A stretch of DNA of 64,000 bases from Lachnoclostridium phytofermentans ISDg (GCF_000018685.1 NC_010001.1:1442001-1506000), one strand, 5' to 3'. Positions 1 to 8,982 are shown, numbered from the stretch's first letter. Notes: generated by a model from the sequence alone, not told the origin. A program made the numbers and translations.

Positions 1-2
1 TA

Positions 3-980
3 GAAGAAATCAACACAGACCGTGATAAATTCCTTGCTGCCGTATCGAATAACGTAGAAAGTGAATTAAAGAAGATTGGTCTTCGTCTTATCAACGTAAA
101 CGTAACAGATATTACAGATGAATCTGGCTACATCTCTGCGTTAGGTAAAGAAGCTGCTGCGAAAGCAATCAATGACGCTAAGATTTCTGTAGCGGATGCA
201 GATCGTTCGGGTGCCATCGGTGAAGCGAATGCAAAGAGAGACCAGCGTGTACATGTTTCTTTAGCAGACTCTGAAGCAATCAAGGGTGAAAATGAGGCTA
301 AGGCTGCCGTTGCAGAATCAGAGGCTACCCTAAATGAAAAGAGAGCAGAAGCCTTACGTCGTTCTACAGCTGCAGAAAAGATTCAGGCAGCGAAAGCATT
401 ACAGGAAGCATATGAAGCAGAAGAAGAGGCAGAGAAAACTCGTTTTGCTCGTGAGCAGGCAGCGTTAGAGGCTGATGTCATTGTTAAAACTGAAATCGCC
501 AAGAGACAAAAGGAATTACAAGCAGAAGCAGAAGCAGAGCAAATCAGACGTAGAGCACAAGGTGAGGCAGACGCTATCTATGCTAAGATGGCAGCAGAAG
601 CGAAAGGTATTCAGGAAATCTTAACAAAACAAGCTACTGGTTTTGCAGAAATAGTAAAATCCGCAGGTGGTGATACAAACGATGCAGTAAAACTATTAAT
701 TGCGGATAAGTTAGAAGAAATTGTGAAGATTCAAGTGGAAGCAATTAAGAATCTTAAGATTGATAAAGTTACTGTTTGGGATGGTATGGGAGGCAAAGAT
801 GGAAGCCCTACCACAGCGAATTTTCTATCCGGGATGTTAAAATCAGTTCCACCAATGAATGAAATGTTTAAGATGGCAGGAATGGAATTACCAACTTACT
901 TGGGTAAGGATTTGGAAAATATGGATAGGGTTAATACAACGGAAAATACCGTTACAGTAGAAGAAACGGAAGAGAAGTAA
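3..980 (+). CDS. Flotillin-family protein, C-terminal part (5' end outside window)
   Basis: The open frame enters from the left edge and ends at TAA 978-980, giving 325 residues. The visible part begins in the end of the SPFH/band-7 domain. It continues into a long Ala/Glu-rich heptad-like coiled coil (about residues 50-200, with repeated KAEA, EAEA and QAEAEAEQIRRRAQGEADAI-type runs), which is the flotillin hallmark. The tail after it is less regular and acidic (VEETEEK). Flotillins are membrane-anchored scaffold proteins that oligomerise and organise membrane microdomains. The membrane anchor would lie in the missing N-terminus. No terminator is evident in the 90 bp before the next gene, so read-through into the FGGY kinase is possible. 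Family assignment is confident; the specific role is not visible. Confidence 0.85.
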   Translation, partial: EEINTDRDKFLAAVSNNVESELKKIGLRLINVNVTDITDESGYISALGKEAAAKAINDAKISVADADRSGAIGEANAKRDQRVHVSLADSEAIKGENEAKAAVAESEATLNEKRAEALRRSTAAEKIQAAKALQEAYEAEEEAEKTRFAREQAALEADVIVKTEIAKRQKELQAEAEAEQIRRRAQGEADAIYAKMAAEAKGIQEILTKQATGFAEIVKSAGGDTNDAVKLLIADKLEEIVKIQVEAIKNLKIDKVTVWDGMGGKDGSPTTANFLSGMLKSVPPMNEMFKMAGMELPTYLGKDLENMDRVNTTENTVTVEETEEK

Positions 981-1070
981 GTACATCCTGATTTGCATGC
1001 GCTAAATCATGCAGGTGGGAGTTAAGATGAAAATAAAGCGAAAAGTACTTGCAAGACTAGGAGGAATGGT

Positions 1071-2669
1071 ATGGGCATGGAGCATTTTAAAGATGCGATT
1101 CTTACGGGTAAAACAACACTTGGAATTGAGCTTGGTTCCACTAGAATAAAAGCTGTTTTAGTAAATGAAGAAAACGAACCAATTGCGTCAGGAAGCCATG
1201 ATTGGGAAAATCAATATATTGATAATGTATGGACTTACAATCTGGATGATATCTGGAGGGGCGTTCAGAATAGTTATGGACAAATGACAAGTGATGTTAA
1301 GAATAAGTACGGAGTAGAACTTACAACAATTGGAGCCATTGGTTTTAGTGGAATGATGCATGGCTATATGGCTTTTGACGAAAGTGGAGAGTTACTTGTA
1401 CCATTTCGTACCTGGAGAAATACAATAACAGGACCAGCATCCGAGCAGTTGACCAATGTATTTCAGTATCAAATTCCACAACGTTGGAGTATTGCCCATC
1501 TATATCAAGCTATCTTAAATGGGGAATCCCACGTGAAAAATATTAGATTCCTGACAACATTGGCAGGATATATTCACTGGAAGCTAACAGGAGAAAAAGT
1601 ATTAGGAGTCGGAGAAGCATCTGGAATGTTTCCAATCGATATAAATACGAAAGATTTTAATAAATCAATGTTAGCTCAGTTTAATGAACTGGTTGCTTCG
1701 AATGACTATTCATGGAAAATAGAAGATATTCTACCGAAAGTACTAGTTGCAGGAGAGTCTGCTGGAGTATTAACCGAAGAAGGAGTAAAACTTCTTGATG
1801 TTTCAGGTAAATTAAAAGCAGGAATTCCTCTTTGTCCGCCGGAAGGAGATGCTGGAACTGGTATGGTAGCAACCAACAGCGTAGCAAAGAGAACTGGTAA
1901 TGTATCTGCTGGTACTTCTGTATTTGCAATGGCTGTATTAGAAAAAGAGCTTTCAAAAGTTTACGAAGAAATTGACCTTGTGACGACTCCAAGCGGAGAT
2001 CTTGTGGCTATGGTGCACTGCAATAACTGTACTTCTGATTTGAATGCGTGGGTTTCTATCTTTAAAGAATTTGCTTCGGCAATGGGCATGGAAGCTGATA
2101 TGTCAAAGATATTCTCAACGCTATACAATAAGGCGTTAGAAGGCAATGCAGAGTGTGGAGGCTTACTCGCATACAATTATTTTTCCGGTGAACATATAAC
2201 ACACTTTGAAGAAGGCCGCCCATTGTTTGTAAGAACTCCAGAGAGTAAGTTTAACCTTGCGAATTTCATGAGAGTTCATCTATTCACAGCACTTGGTGCT
2301 TTAAAGATAGGTCTTGATATCCTATTAAAACAAGAATCAGTACAATTGGATGAGATTTTTGGTCATGGTGGATTATTTAAGACGAAAGATGTCGGACAAA
2401 AAATTATGGCTGGTGCAATCAATGTTCCTGTTTCTGTGATGGAGACTGCCGGAGAAGGCGGAGCATGGGGAATCGCAATCTTGGCTTCTTATATGATTTC
2501 TAAGGAAGAAGGTCAGTCCTTAGATGAGTATCTTTCTAAACATGTATTCCAAGGAAAGACAGGTAGCAAGATGCAGCCGGATCCAAGGGATGTAGAAGGT
2601 TTTGAACAGTTTATCAAACGATATATTGACGGACTTGAAATTGAGCGTAAAGCAGTGGAGATATTATAA
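1071..2669 (+). CDS. FGGY-family carbohydrate kinase, substrate unknown
   Basis: A 532-residue sugar kinase of the FGGY (xylulokinase/rhamnulokinase) superfamily. The N-terminal phosphate-binding segment LGIELGSTRIKAVLV (about residues 17-31) and the PPEGDAGTGM segment near residue 258, which carries the likely catalytic Asp, are visible, as is a C-terminal GHGGLFKT ATP-domain motif. AGGAGG at 1059-1064 sits 6 nt before ATG 1071, which favours this start over ATG 1077. The gene is separated from rhaB by an intrinsic terminator, so it may be an independent unit. It differs clearly from the adjacent RhaB, so it is probably not a second rhamnulokinase. A role on another pentose or deoxyhexulose is inferred only from context. 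Confidence 0.8.
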   Translation: MGMEHFKDAILTGKTTLGIELGSTRIKAVLVNEENEPIASGSHDWENQYIDNVWTYNLDDIWRGVQNSYGQMTSDVKNKYGVELTTIGAIGFSGMMHGYMAFDESGELLVPFRTWRNTITGPASEQLTNVFQYQIPQRWSIAHLYQAILNGESHVKNIRFLTTLAGYIHWKLTGEKVLGVGEASGMFPIDINTKDFNKSMLAQFNELVASNDYSWKIEDILPKVLVAGESAGVLTEEGVKLLDVSGKLKAGIPLCPPEGDAGTGMVATNSVAKRTGNVSAGTSVFAMAVLEKELSKVYEEIDLVTTPSGDLVAMVHCNNCTSDLNAWVSIFKEFASAMGMEADMSKIFSTLYNKALEGNAECGGLLAYNYFSGEHITHFEEGRPLFVRTPESKFNLANFMRVHLFTALGALKIGLDILLKQESVQLDEIFGHGGLFKTKDVGQKIMAGAINVPVSVMETAGEGGAWGIAILASYMISKEEGQSLDEYLSKHVFQGKTGSKMQPDPRDVEGFEQFIKRYIDGLEIERKAVEIL

Positions 2670-2693
2670 TCAAACAACATATTCTGCAAAAAC

Positions 2694-2726
2694 GGACGTA
2701 ACTATTAGAAGTTACGTCCTTATTTT
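2694..2726 (+). terminator. Intrinsic terminator after FGGY kinase
   Basis: Perfect 10-bp stem: GGACGTAACT (2694-2703) pairs with AGTTACGTCC (2710-2719) around a 6-nt loop, followed by a T-rich run (TTATTTTT). Confidence 0.85.
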
Positions 2727-2809
2727 TCCTTCGGCTCAATATTATAATTGAGATAGGACGAAAATAGTCCACTCTATCCAAGAGATTACAAGGTAAAGGG
2801 GGTTACATA

Positions 2810-4213
2810 TTGACAACTTATTATCTAGCAGTAGACATTGGAGCATCTAGTGGTAGACATATCTTAGGATGGCTTGAAGAAGGAAAAATTGTTTTAGAAG
2901 AAGTACACCGTTTTTCCAATGAGTTATCAAAAAAAGATGGTGAATTGTGCTGGGATGTACCGTATTTATTTGGTGAGATTAAAAAAGGTCTTAAAAAGTG
3001 TAAAGAGATTGGAAAAATTCCAACTTATATGGGAATTGACACCTGGGGTGTAGATTTTGTTTTATTAGATGAAAAAGATCAGATTCTTGGAAATACCGTA
3101 GGGTATCGAGATGATCGTACCAAGGGGATGGAGGAATTCGTATATCAAGTAATGGATGAGAAGGACTTATATGCGAGGACTGGTATCCAAAAACAGCCAT
3201 TTAACTCCATCTATCAAATGATGGCAATTAAACAGAAGCATCCGGAATATTTAGAGAGAGCCAAAGACTTTTTATTGATTCCAGACTACTTTAACTTCTT
3301 GTTAACTGGAAAAAAGTCGGTAGAGTATACGAATGCAACAACAACACAATTAGTAAGTCCAATAACAAATCAGTGGGATTACGAATTGATTTCTAGTCTC
3401 GGTTATCCAAAGGAAATCTTCAAGGAGCTACGAACTTCAGGAGACGTACTTGGTCCAGTAACCGAGGAAATAAGGAAAGAAATAGGGTTTGATTTAACGG
3501 TTATGCTCCCTGCAACGCATGATACAGGTTCAGCGGTTTTATCAGTACCAAGCAACGAAGAGCAAACGTTATACATAAGTTCAGGTACTTGGTCGCTCAT
3601 GGGGATTGAACAAAGAAAGGCAGATTGCTCAGAAGAAAGTCGTCTCGCAAACTTAACCAATGAGGGTGGATTCGATTATCGCTTCCGTTATTTAAAAAAT
3701 ATTATGGGGCTTTGGATGATTCAATCTGTGAAAAAGGAATATCATGACGAATATTCCTTTGCTAAACTTTGTGAAATGGCAAGTGAATGCAATGAATTTC
3801 CATCTCGTGTTGATGTCAATGCTGATTGTTTCCTTGCTCCGGAAAGTATGATCCAGTCAATCAAAAAATATTGTGAAGGAACCAATCAAAAAGTTCCTCA
3901 AACACCAGGTGAAATTGCAACCGTAATCTATCAGAGCTTGGCGGAATGTTATGGTAAGACAGTAGAAGAACTAGAGAAACTATCGCAGTATCAATATGAC
4001 AGTATTCATATCGTGGGTGGCGGCTGTAATGCACAGTATCTAAATGAGTTAACTGCAAAAGCAACTGGGAAAACAGTATACGCAGGTCCTACAGAAGCAA
4101 CTGCAATCGGAAATATATTAGCACAAATGCTTGGTACAAAGATATTTGATTCTGTATCATTGGCAAGAGAAGCAGTATTTGAATCCTTTGAAATAATGAA
4201 ATTTAAAGCTTAG
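2810..4213 (+). CDS. rhaB: L-rhamnulokinase
   Basis: A 467-residue FGGY kinase that phosphorylates L-rhamnulose at C1 with ATP in the cytoplasm. The N-terminal AVDIGASSGRHILGW (residues 6-20) is characteristic of RhaB. The internal GIDTWGVDFVLLD and PATHDTGSAVLSVP segments and the ISSGTWSLMG motif also fit the rhamnulokinase subfamily, and the length is normal. Translation starts at TTG 2810 with AAGGGGG (2796-2802) about 7 nt upstream; no in-frame ATG is better placed. RhaA, the isomerase that makes its substrate, is the next gene after a 227-bp spacer. The product, rhamnulose-1-phosphate, would be cleaved by the class II aldolase in the microcompartment locus about 47 kb downstream, since no rhaD lies beside it. 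Confidence 0.92.
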   Translation: MTTYYLAVDIGASSGRHILGWLEEGKIVLEEVHRFSNELSKKDGELCWDVPYLFGEIKKGLKKCKEIGKIPTYMGIDTWGVDFVLLDEKDQILGNTVGYRDDRTKGMEEFVYQVMDEKDLYARTGIQKQPFNSIYQMMAIKQKHPEYLERAKDFLLIPDYFNFLLTGKKSVEYTNATTTQLVSPITNQWDYELISSLGYPKEIFKELRTSGDVLGPVTEEIRKEIGFDLTVMLPATHDTGSAVLSVPSNEEQTLYISSGTWSLMGIEQRKADCSEESRLANLTNEGGFDYRFRYLKNIMGLWMIQSVKKEYHDEYSFAKLCEMASECNEFPSRVDVNADCFLAPESMIQSIKKYCEGTNQKVPQTPGEIATVIYQSLAECYGKTVEELEKLSQYQYDSIHIVGGGCNAQYLNELTAKATGKTVYAGPTEATAIGNILAQMLGTKIFDSVSLAREAVFESFEIMKFKA

Positions 4214-4440
4214 ATTATAAAAATGAATGAATCTATGCGTTGTATCATTATAAATGCGAAGGTAACAGGGGCTTAGATAACTGAAACAATAAAAACGAAG
4301 AATTTAATATTACTATAACAATTAAATAAATTGGTTCCATTATAAATTAGTATCTTTATAAAAGTATTTACTATTCGGTTCGTTAGGTTAATTATTGTAA
4401 AACAGTGCTCCTTAAATGAAGAGCAGAAATGAGGGAAAAT

Positions 4441-5691
4441 ATGATAAGAACAAGATATGAAATGGCAAAACAGATTTATGGTAAGCTTGGTGTTGACACG
4501 GATAAGGCATTAGAAACACTAAAGGGAATTTCGATTTCCATGCACTGCTGGCAGGGAGACGATGTAACAGGTTTTGATAACGATGGACCTTTATCTGGCG
4601 GAATTCAGACAACAGGAAGTTATCCTGGAAAGGCAAGAAACCCAGAAGAGTTAATGGCAGATATCGATATGGTATTATCCTTGGTACCAGGAAAACATAA
4701 AATCAATTTACATGCTAATTATGCAATATTTGAAAAAGGTGAGTTTGCAGATCGTGATAAGTTAGAGCCAAAACACTTTGCAAAATGGGTAGAATTTGCA
4801 AAGAAGAGAGGACTTGGTTTAGATTTTAATCCAACTTTCTTCTCACATCCAAAGGCAGGTCAATTCACTCTTTCCTCCCCAGATGACGAAATTCGTAAGT
4901 TCTGGATTGATCATGGAAAAGCTTGTATCCGCATCTCTGAGTATTTTGCAACGGAATTGGGTCAGCCATGTGTTATGAATATCTGGATACCAGACGGATA
5001 TAAGGATATTCCAGCGGATCGTCTTTCTCCAAGAGCACGCTTTAAAGATTCTCTTGATCAGATTCTTAGCATTGATTATGATAAGAAGAAAGTTATTGTT
5101 GCCCTAGAATCTAAGGTATTTGGTATTGGTATGGAGTCATACACCGTAGGTTCTAGTGAATTCTGCATTAACTATGCAGCGAAGAATGGAATCTTAAGCC
5201 TTATGGATAATGGTCATTACCATCCAACAGAGGTGGTTTCTGATAAGATTTCTTCGATGTTATTATTTGCAGATAAAATTGCACTACATGTAACAAGACC
5301 AGTTCGCTGGGATAGTGACCATGTTGTTTTATTCGATGATGAAACAAGAGAAATTGCAAAAGAAGTAATCAGAAATGATGCACTTGACCGTGTTATCTTA
5401 GCACTTGATTTCTTTGATGCAAGTATTAACCGTGTTGCAGCATGGACGATTGGTATGAGAAATTTACAAAAATCCTTATTATATGCATTATTAACACCAA
5501 ACGATAAGCTAAAGAAACTTCAGAATGAAGGTAAATTTACAGAACTTTTAATGCAACAAGAAGAGTTAAAATCTTATCCATTCGGTGATATTTGGGATTA
5601 TTTCTGTGAAGTAAATAATGTACCTGTAAAAGAAGAGTGGTATGCTACAGTATCTCTTTACGAAGAAGAAGTTTTATTAAAGAGACAGTAG
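4441..5691 (+). CDS. rhaA: L-rhamnose isomerase
   Basis: Interconverts L-rhamnose and L-rhamnulose using divalent metal in a TIM-barrel active site. The family signature SMHCWQGDDVTGF appears near residue 30. Metal- and substrate-binding segments DNGHYHPTEVVSDK and HVTRPVRWDSDHV appear in the C-terminal half. An upstream in-frame ATG exists at 4429, but GAGGG (4431-4435) sits 5 nt before ATG 4441. The MIRTRYEMAK start also matches the usual N-terminus of clostridial RhaA, so 4441 is preferred (416 residues). The gene lies between rhaB and an AraC regulator; two tandem hairpins follow it. The intergenic region before it (4214-4440) holds no other recognisable gene. Confidence 0.93.
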   Translation: MIRTRYEMAKQIYGKLGVDTDKALETLKGISISMHCWQGDDVTGFDNDGPLSGGIQTTGSYPGKARNPEELMADIDMVLSLVPGKHKINLHANYAIFEKGEFADRDKLEPKHFAKWVEFAKKRGLGLDFNPTFFSHPKAGQFTLSSPDDEIRKFWIDHGKACIRISEYFATELGQPCVMNIWIPDGYKDIPADRLSPRARFKDSLDQILSIDYDKKKVIVALESKVFGIGMESYTVGSSEFCINYAAKNGILSLMDNGHYHPTEVVSDKISSMLLFADKIALHVTRPVRWDSDHVVLFDDETREIAKEVIRNDALDRVILALDFFDASINRVAAWTIGMRNLQKSLLYALLTPNDKLKKLQNEGKFTELLMQQEELKSYPFGDIWDYFCEVNNVPVKEEWYATVSLYEEEVLLKRQ

Positions 5692-5727
5692 AATATTAAA
5701 TAATTTCTCATAATACTTTGAAACAAT

Positions 5728-5785
5728 ACCAGATCTGTGGACAGATTTGGTAAAATGGGGCTGGTGCATGTGTACCAGCCTTACT
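5728..5785 (+). terminator. Tandem hairpins / terminator after rhaA
   Basis: Two adjacent inverted repeats: ACCAGATCTGT/ACAGATTTGGT (5728-5751) and GGCTGGTGCA/TGTACCAGCC (5759-5780), each with one G-T wobble. The second is followed by only a weak T-run (TTACTATT), so termination may be partial. Confidence 0.6.
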
Positions 5786-5842
5786 ATTCATAACAAGTGA
5801 AAAATCTACGAAGAATGTTTATTCTTGCTTCATAATGTTAGA

Positions 5843-5871
5843 TGGACAAAATTCTCAGGGTTAACTATAAT
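5843..5871 (+). promoter_or_regulatory. Sigma-A promoter for the AraC-rhaM operon
   Basis: TGGACA (5843-5848), a 17-nt spacer, then a perfect TATAAT (5866-5871). It lies 115 nt upstream of the regulator start. Confidence 0.7.
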
Positions 5872-5985
5872 AAGGGTAAGTAATGATCGAAATGAGCAAC
5901 AAGATTATATCCTTTAGCTAAATAAGAGTTAACTTTCCAATGCGTAAAAGTTAAAGTAATACGCGGAGCAGAAATGAGGTTATAG

Positions 5986-6957
5986 ATGAACCAAGAATTG
6001 ATTCAGATTCTTTCTCAGATTACGGAAGAGGAAAAACGTATTTTAAACGTAAAAAAGGAAGTAGAAAAAGAACGATACACCTCGAGCAAGGATTTTGTGA
6101 TTCAGAAAAATAAGATGTTAGAAGAAGAACAACTAATTACAATTCGTCCGCATACTCGCTTTATCGATTTCCCCAAACATAAACATGATTATATTGAAGT
6201 AGTTTATGTCTGTAAGGGATCTTTAACCCACACTATAAACAATGTTCCAGTAGTACTTGAGGAAGGGGACATATTATTTCTTAATCAACATATTTACCAT
6301 GCAATTAAGGAGGCTGGGAAAGAGGATATCGCAATTAATTTAATCATCTTACCACATTTTTTTGATGTGAGTTTTTCGATGATTCAAAAAGACAATGTAT
6401 TAGCGGACTTTTTAGTAGGTATCTTAAGAAATGCTTCTCATAAAGAGCAATATCTACATTTTAAAGTTAAGGGAATTCTTGAAATAGAAAATTTACTAGA
6501 AAATCTTGTGTATTCCTTGGTTCATGATGCCTCCAATAACGACATGATTAATCAACGTGTGATGGGACTTTTATTTTTGTATTTGGTTAAATACTCGGAT
6601 TCATTAAAAGCTGGATCTCCCAATAGTTATGAAGATGTTATTGCTAAGGCAGCTGTCAATTATATTGATATAAATTATAAGACAGCAAGCTTAACAGAAT
6701 TAGCAGAGAAGCTATGCTTATCGCTATCATCCTTAAGTAGATTAATAGCAAGTAAAACGGGGAAATCATTCAGAGAGTTATTGCAGGAGAAACGATTTGA
6801 AGTTGCCATATCACTTCTAGCAGAGACGAATCTGTCAATTACTGATATTGTAGTAGCAGTAGGATACGAGAATAACAGCTTCTTTCATCGTAAATTTAGG
6901 GAACGATATCATATGTCACCAAAGGAATACCGAGAAAAAAATAGGAGGATTAGATAA
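5986..6957 (+). CDS. AraC-family transcriptional regulator with cupin sensor (RhaR-like)
   Basis: A 323-residue one-component regulator. Residues about 55-130 form an AraC-type cupin sugar-binding domain (RFIDFPKHKHDYIEVVYV, then EEGDILFLN). Residues about 220-320 form the double helix-turn-helix (SLTELAEKLCLSLSSLSRL, then ITDIVVAVGYENNSFFHRKF and SPKEYRE). Its stop overlaps the start of rhaM (TAATG at 6955-6959), so the two are translationally coupled. That coupling and its place directly after rhaBA make it the likely rhamnose-responsive activator of this block. The ligand is inferred from context only. GAGG at 5975-5978 precedes ATG 5986. Confidence 0.88.
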   Translation: MNQELIQILSQITEEEKRILNVKKEVEKERYTSSKDFVIQKNKMLEEEQLITIRPHTRFIDFPKHKHDYIEVVYVCKGSLTHTINNVPVVLEEGDILFLNQHIYHAIKEAGKEDIAINLIILPHFFDVSFSMIQKDNVLADFLVGILRNASHKEQYLHFKVKGILEIENLLENLVYSLVHDASNNDMINQRVMGLLFLYLVKYSDSLKAGSPNSYEDVIAKAAVNYIDINYKTASLTELAEKLCLSLSSLSRLIASKTGKSFRELLQEKRFEVAISLLAETNLSITDIVVAVGYENNSFFHRKFRERYHMSPKEYREKNRRIR

Positions 6958-7271
6958 TGGTACGGAAAGCATTTAAAATGCAATTATTTGAAGGACAAGC
7001 AAAAGAATATGAGAAACGCCACAATGAATTATGGCCTGAAATGAAAGAAATGATTCATGAGTATGGTGGAAGCAATTATACTATATTTTTAGATGAAGAA
7101 ACCAATGTGCTATATGGTTACATAGAATTAGAGGACGAAGAAAAGTGGGATAAAACTGCAGAGACTGAGATTTGTAAGAAATGGTGGGCTTTTATGGCTG
7201 ACATTATGGAAACAAATCCAGATAATAGTCCGGTAAGTGTTTCATTAAAGAATGTATTTCATCTGGATTAA
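6957..7271 (+). CDS. rhaM: L-rhamnose mutarotase
   Basis: A 104-residue small protein that interconverts the alpha and beta anomers of L-rhamnose, feeding RhaA the correct anomer. The length matches the family. The conserved segments KRHNELWPEMKEMI (about residues 20-33, with the active-site His), YTIFLDEETNVLYGYIE and KKWWAFMADIMETN are present. The start ATG overlaps the stop of the AraC gene by one base. No terminator follows; the thiamine promoter begins 80 bp downstream. Confidence 0.92.
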   Translation: MVRKAFKMQLFEGQAKEYEKRHNELWPEMKEMIHEYGGSNYTIFLDEETNVLYGYIELEDEEKWDKTAETEICKKWWAFMADIMETNPDNSPVSVSLKNVFHLD

Positions 7272-7353
7272 AAATAGAGGGAGCAGAGGGAGAAGATCCC
7301 TGTGCTTCTTTAGAGTTTATTTGGACGAAATTACAACATATTTCATTTACATA

Positions 7354-7381
7354 TTGACAAATTTAAAATTTAAAGTAAAAT
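7354..7381 (+). promoter_or_regulatory. Promoter of the TPP-riboswitch / thiamine transport operon
   Basis: TTGACA (7354-7359), a 16-nt spacer, then TAAAAT (7376-7381). The predicted start falls near 7388, just before the riboswitch aptamer. Confidence 0.7.
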
Positions 7382-7394
7382 TGAGTTTGAAAAA

Positions 7395-7491
7395 GAAACA
7401 GGGGTGCCAAATGAATTTGGCTGAGATTAGAACTACGAAAATGTTCTTGACCCTACAACCTGATCTGGATCATGCCAGCGGAGGGAGTTTT
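7395..7491 (+). ncRNA. TPP (thiamine pyrophosphate) riboswitch
   Basis: Contains the diagnostic THI-box elements in order: GGGGTGCC (7401-7408), GGCTGAGA (7439 region, after the P3 stem), GACCCT, ACCTGATCTGGAT and ATGCCAGCGGAGGGA (ending near 7487). A P1 stem can form from GAAAC upstream and GTTTT downstream. TPP binding by this fold is well established. The terminator 25 nt downstream and the transport genes after it indicate repression of precursor uptake when TPP is abundant. Confidence 0.95.
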
Positions 7492-7513
7492 ATTGCTTTT
7501 ATTTTTGAGTTAT

Positions 7514-7546
7514 AACTCCCTTTGGATATCAAAGGGAGTTTTTTTA
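7514..7546 (+). terminator. Riboswitch-controlled intrinsic terminator
   Basis: Perfect 11-bp stem AACTCCCTTTG (7514-7524) / CAAAGGGAGTT (7530-7540) followed by a T-run. The 5' arm is also complementary to GGGAGTT at the 3' edge of the aptamer (about 7484-7490), which gives a mutually exclusive antiterminator. Confidence 0.9.
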
Positions 7547-7952
7547 GTTTATAGGAAATTGCATTGTAACTACCTATAAATTAATTATTTTGCAAGTTGT
7601 ATTCAAATAAAAGAAAAATACTCCACTTGTGATGCAAATTCGCTTCGCAAACCTTATCCATTTCTAATACTGAGCGTAAAATAAACGTTCTTACGCTCAG
7701 TAAGTTTTAAATCTGCATTGCTATAAAAACTATGAAGTAGCGCAGATAGTCACTATAGTGTGAAAGAAAATACCACTTTTACACTAAATAATTTATGGGG
7801 CCTTAGAGTGGTTTCATGTTGGGTAGTGAGAAAATTAAAGTAGTATTCGCTTTTTAACAGTATGCTATCTGCAGTAAGCAGATATGATATGCAAGGAGTG
7901 GCTGCGAAATGGATTTTCATACACGTATACCCGCAAGAAAGGAGATTAAAAA
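7547..7952 (+). other. Long untranslated stretch between riboswitch terminator and first transport gene
   Basis: About 400 bp with no credible gene. It contains a perfect 12-bp inverted repeat, TACTGAGCGTAA (7668-7679) / TTACGCTCAGTA (7691-7702), of unknown role. AAAGGAG just before 7953 is the ribosome site of the next gene. Confidence 0.5.
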
Positions 7953-8252
7953 ATGAATGCAAGTGTAGCAATTCAAACATTACCAGTAGCAAAGAATGAT
8001 GAAGATTTAATTCGTATCGTAGATGAGGTGATAGCCTACATCAAAAGTACCGGTTTAAATTATTATGTTGGACCATTTGAAACAGCCATTGAAGGTGATT
8101 ATGATGAACTAATGGATATTGTAAAAGAATGCCAACATATTGCAATCCGTGCCGGTGCACCTTCTGTAGCAGCCTACATAAAGGTTACCTATCGTCCAGA
8201 AGGAGATGTATTAACGATTGAGAAAAAAGTTACGAAACACCATCAGAACTAA
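7953..8252 (+). CDS. Thiamine-binding YkoF/MTH1187-family protein
   Basis: A 99-residue single-domain protein of the DUF77/MTH1187 family, a ferredoxin-like fold known to bind thiamine or its precursors. The signatures AIQTLPVAKND at the N-terminus, TGLNYYVGPFETAIEGDYDELM in the middle (positions about 30-52), and a final VTYRPEGDVLTIEKK strand are present. It is the first gene behind the TPP riboswitch and overlaps the permease gene by 35 bp. It therefore probably works with the hydroxymethylpyrimidine/thiamine ABC transporter as a cytoplasmic binding or sensing partner. AAAGGAG precedes ATG 7953. Confidence 0.85.
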   Translation: MNASVAIQTLPVAKNDEDLIRIVDEVIAYIKSTGLNYYVGPFETAIEGDYDELMDIVKECQHIAIRAGAPSVAAYIKVTYRPEGDVLTIEKKVTKHHQN

Positions 8253-8982
8253 ACTACCTTCCTTTAGTGCAATATTTGGAATCTTAGCCCTTTGGCAGAT
8301 AGTCTCAAGCATTGGTTGGGTGCCAAAGTATATGCTTCCATCTCCGGTAGATGTTGTTCTAGCGTTCGTAAAAGAGTTCCCCCTCTTAATGTCACATATG
8401 AGGGTAACCTTGGTGGAAGCATTTTTTGGCTTATTATTAGGGACTCTTCTGGGATTTACAATTGCAGTTTGGATGGAGAGGTTTCCGAAAGTTTATCAAG
8501 CGTTCTATCCAGTAATTGTTATAACGCAAACCGTACCTACCGTTGCGATAGCGCCTCTGTTAGTGTTGTGGTTAGGTTATGGAATGGCTCCCAAAATAGT
8601 ACTAATTATCATAGTAACGTTTTTCCCTATCACAGTAGGGCTCTTGGATGGATTTCATTCTGCGGACAAGGATGCTATTCAGTTGTTGCGTTCTATGGGA
8701 GCAACGAAATTCCAGATATTTCGTCAAATCAAATTACCTAGTTCATTAAGTTATTTTTTTGCTAGCTTAAAAATATCTGCATCTTATTCCGTTGTAGGTG
8801 CGGTAATTTCGGAATGGCTCGGCGGTTTTCATGGGCTCGGAGTTTATATGACGCGAGTAAAAAAATCCTATGCTTTCGATAAAATGTTTGCGGTTATTTT
8901 CTTGATATCAGCGATAAGTCTTTTGTTAATGAAGCTGGTGGGTTACTTAAAAAAACGATGCATGCCTTGGGAAGAGAAATAA
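8218..8982 (+). CDS. thiX: ABC transporter permease for thiamine precursor (ThiX-like)
   Basis: A 254-residue inner-membrane permease of the SsuC/TauC/ThiX type, with about six hydrophobic segments (for example residues 18-33, 65-85, 98-120, 125-147, 190-210, 222-242). The EAA loop lies near residues 158-180 (DKDAIQLLRSMGATKFQIFRQIKLP, shortened here to the core GATKFQIFRQIKLP). Translation appears to start at TTG 8218, inside the preceding gene, with AAGGAGA (8200-8206) 11 nt upstream; no ATG occurs early enough. The riboswitch, the YkoF-like protein and the ThiY-like lipoprotein around it point to hydroxymethylpyrimidine or thiamine as the cargo. Confidence 0.85.
   Translation: MRKKLRNTIRTKLPSFSAIFGILALWQIVSSIGWVPKYMLPSPVDVVLAFVKEFPLLMSHMRVTLVEAFFGLLLGTLLGFTIAVWMERFPKVYQAFYPVIVITQTVPTVAIAPLLVLWLGYGMAPKIVLIIIVTFFPITVGLLDGFHSADKDAIQLLRSMGATKFQIFRQIKLPSSLSYFFASLKISASYSVVGAVISEWLGGFHGLGVYMTRVKKSYAFDKMFAVIFLISAISLLLMKLVGYLKKRCMPWEEK

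Noticed and set aside
5728..5780. Tandem hairpins after rhaA considered as a riboswitch
   Set aside because: They have simple stems and a following weak T-run but no conserved aptamer motif; treated as a terminator.
7252..7515. 87-codon frame between rhaM and the thiamine operon
   Set aside because: It covers the promoter and the TPP riboswitch and has no ribosome site or protein-like composition.
8292..8741. 149-codon frame overlapping thiX
   Set aside because: It is an out-of-frame shadow of a clear permease gene.
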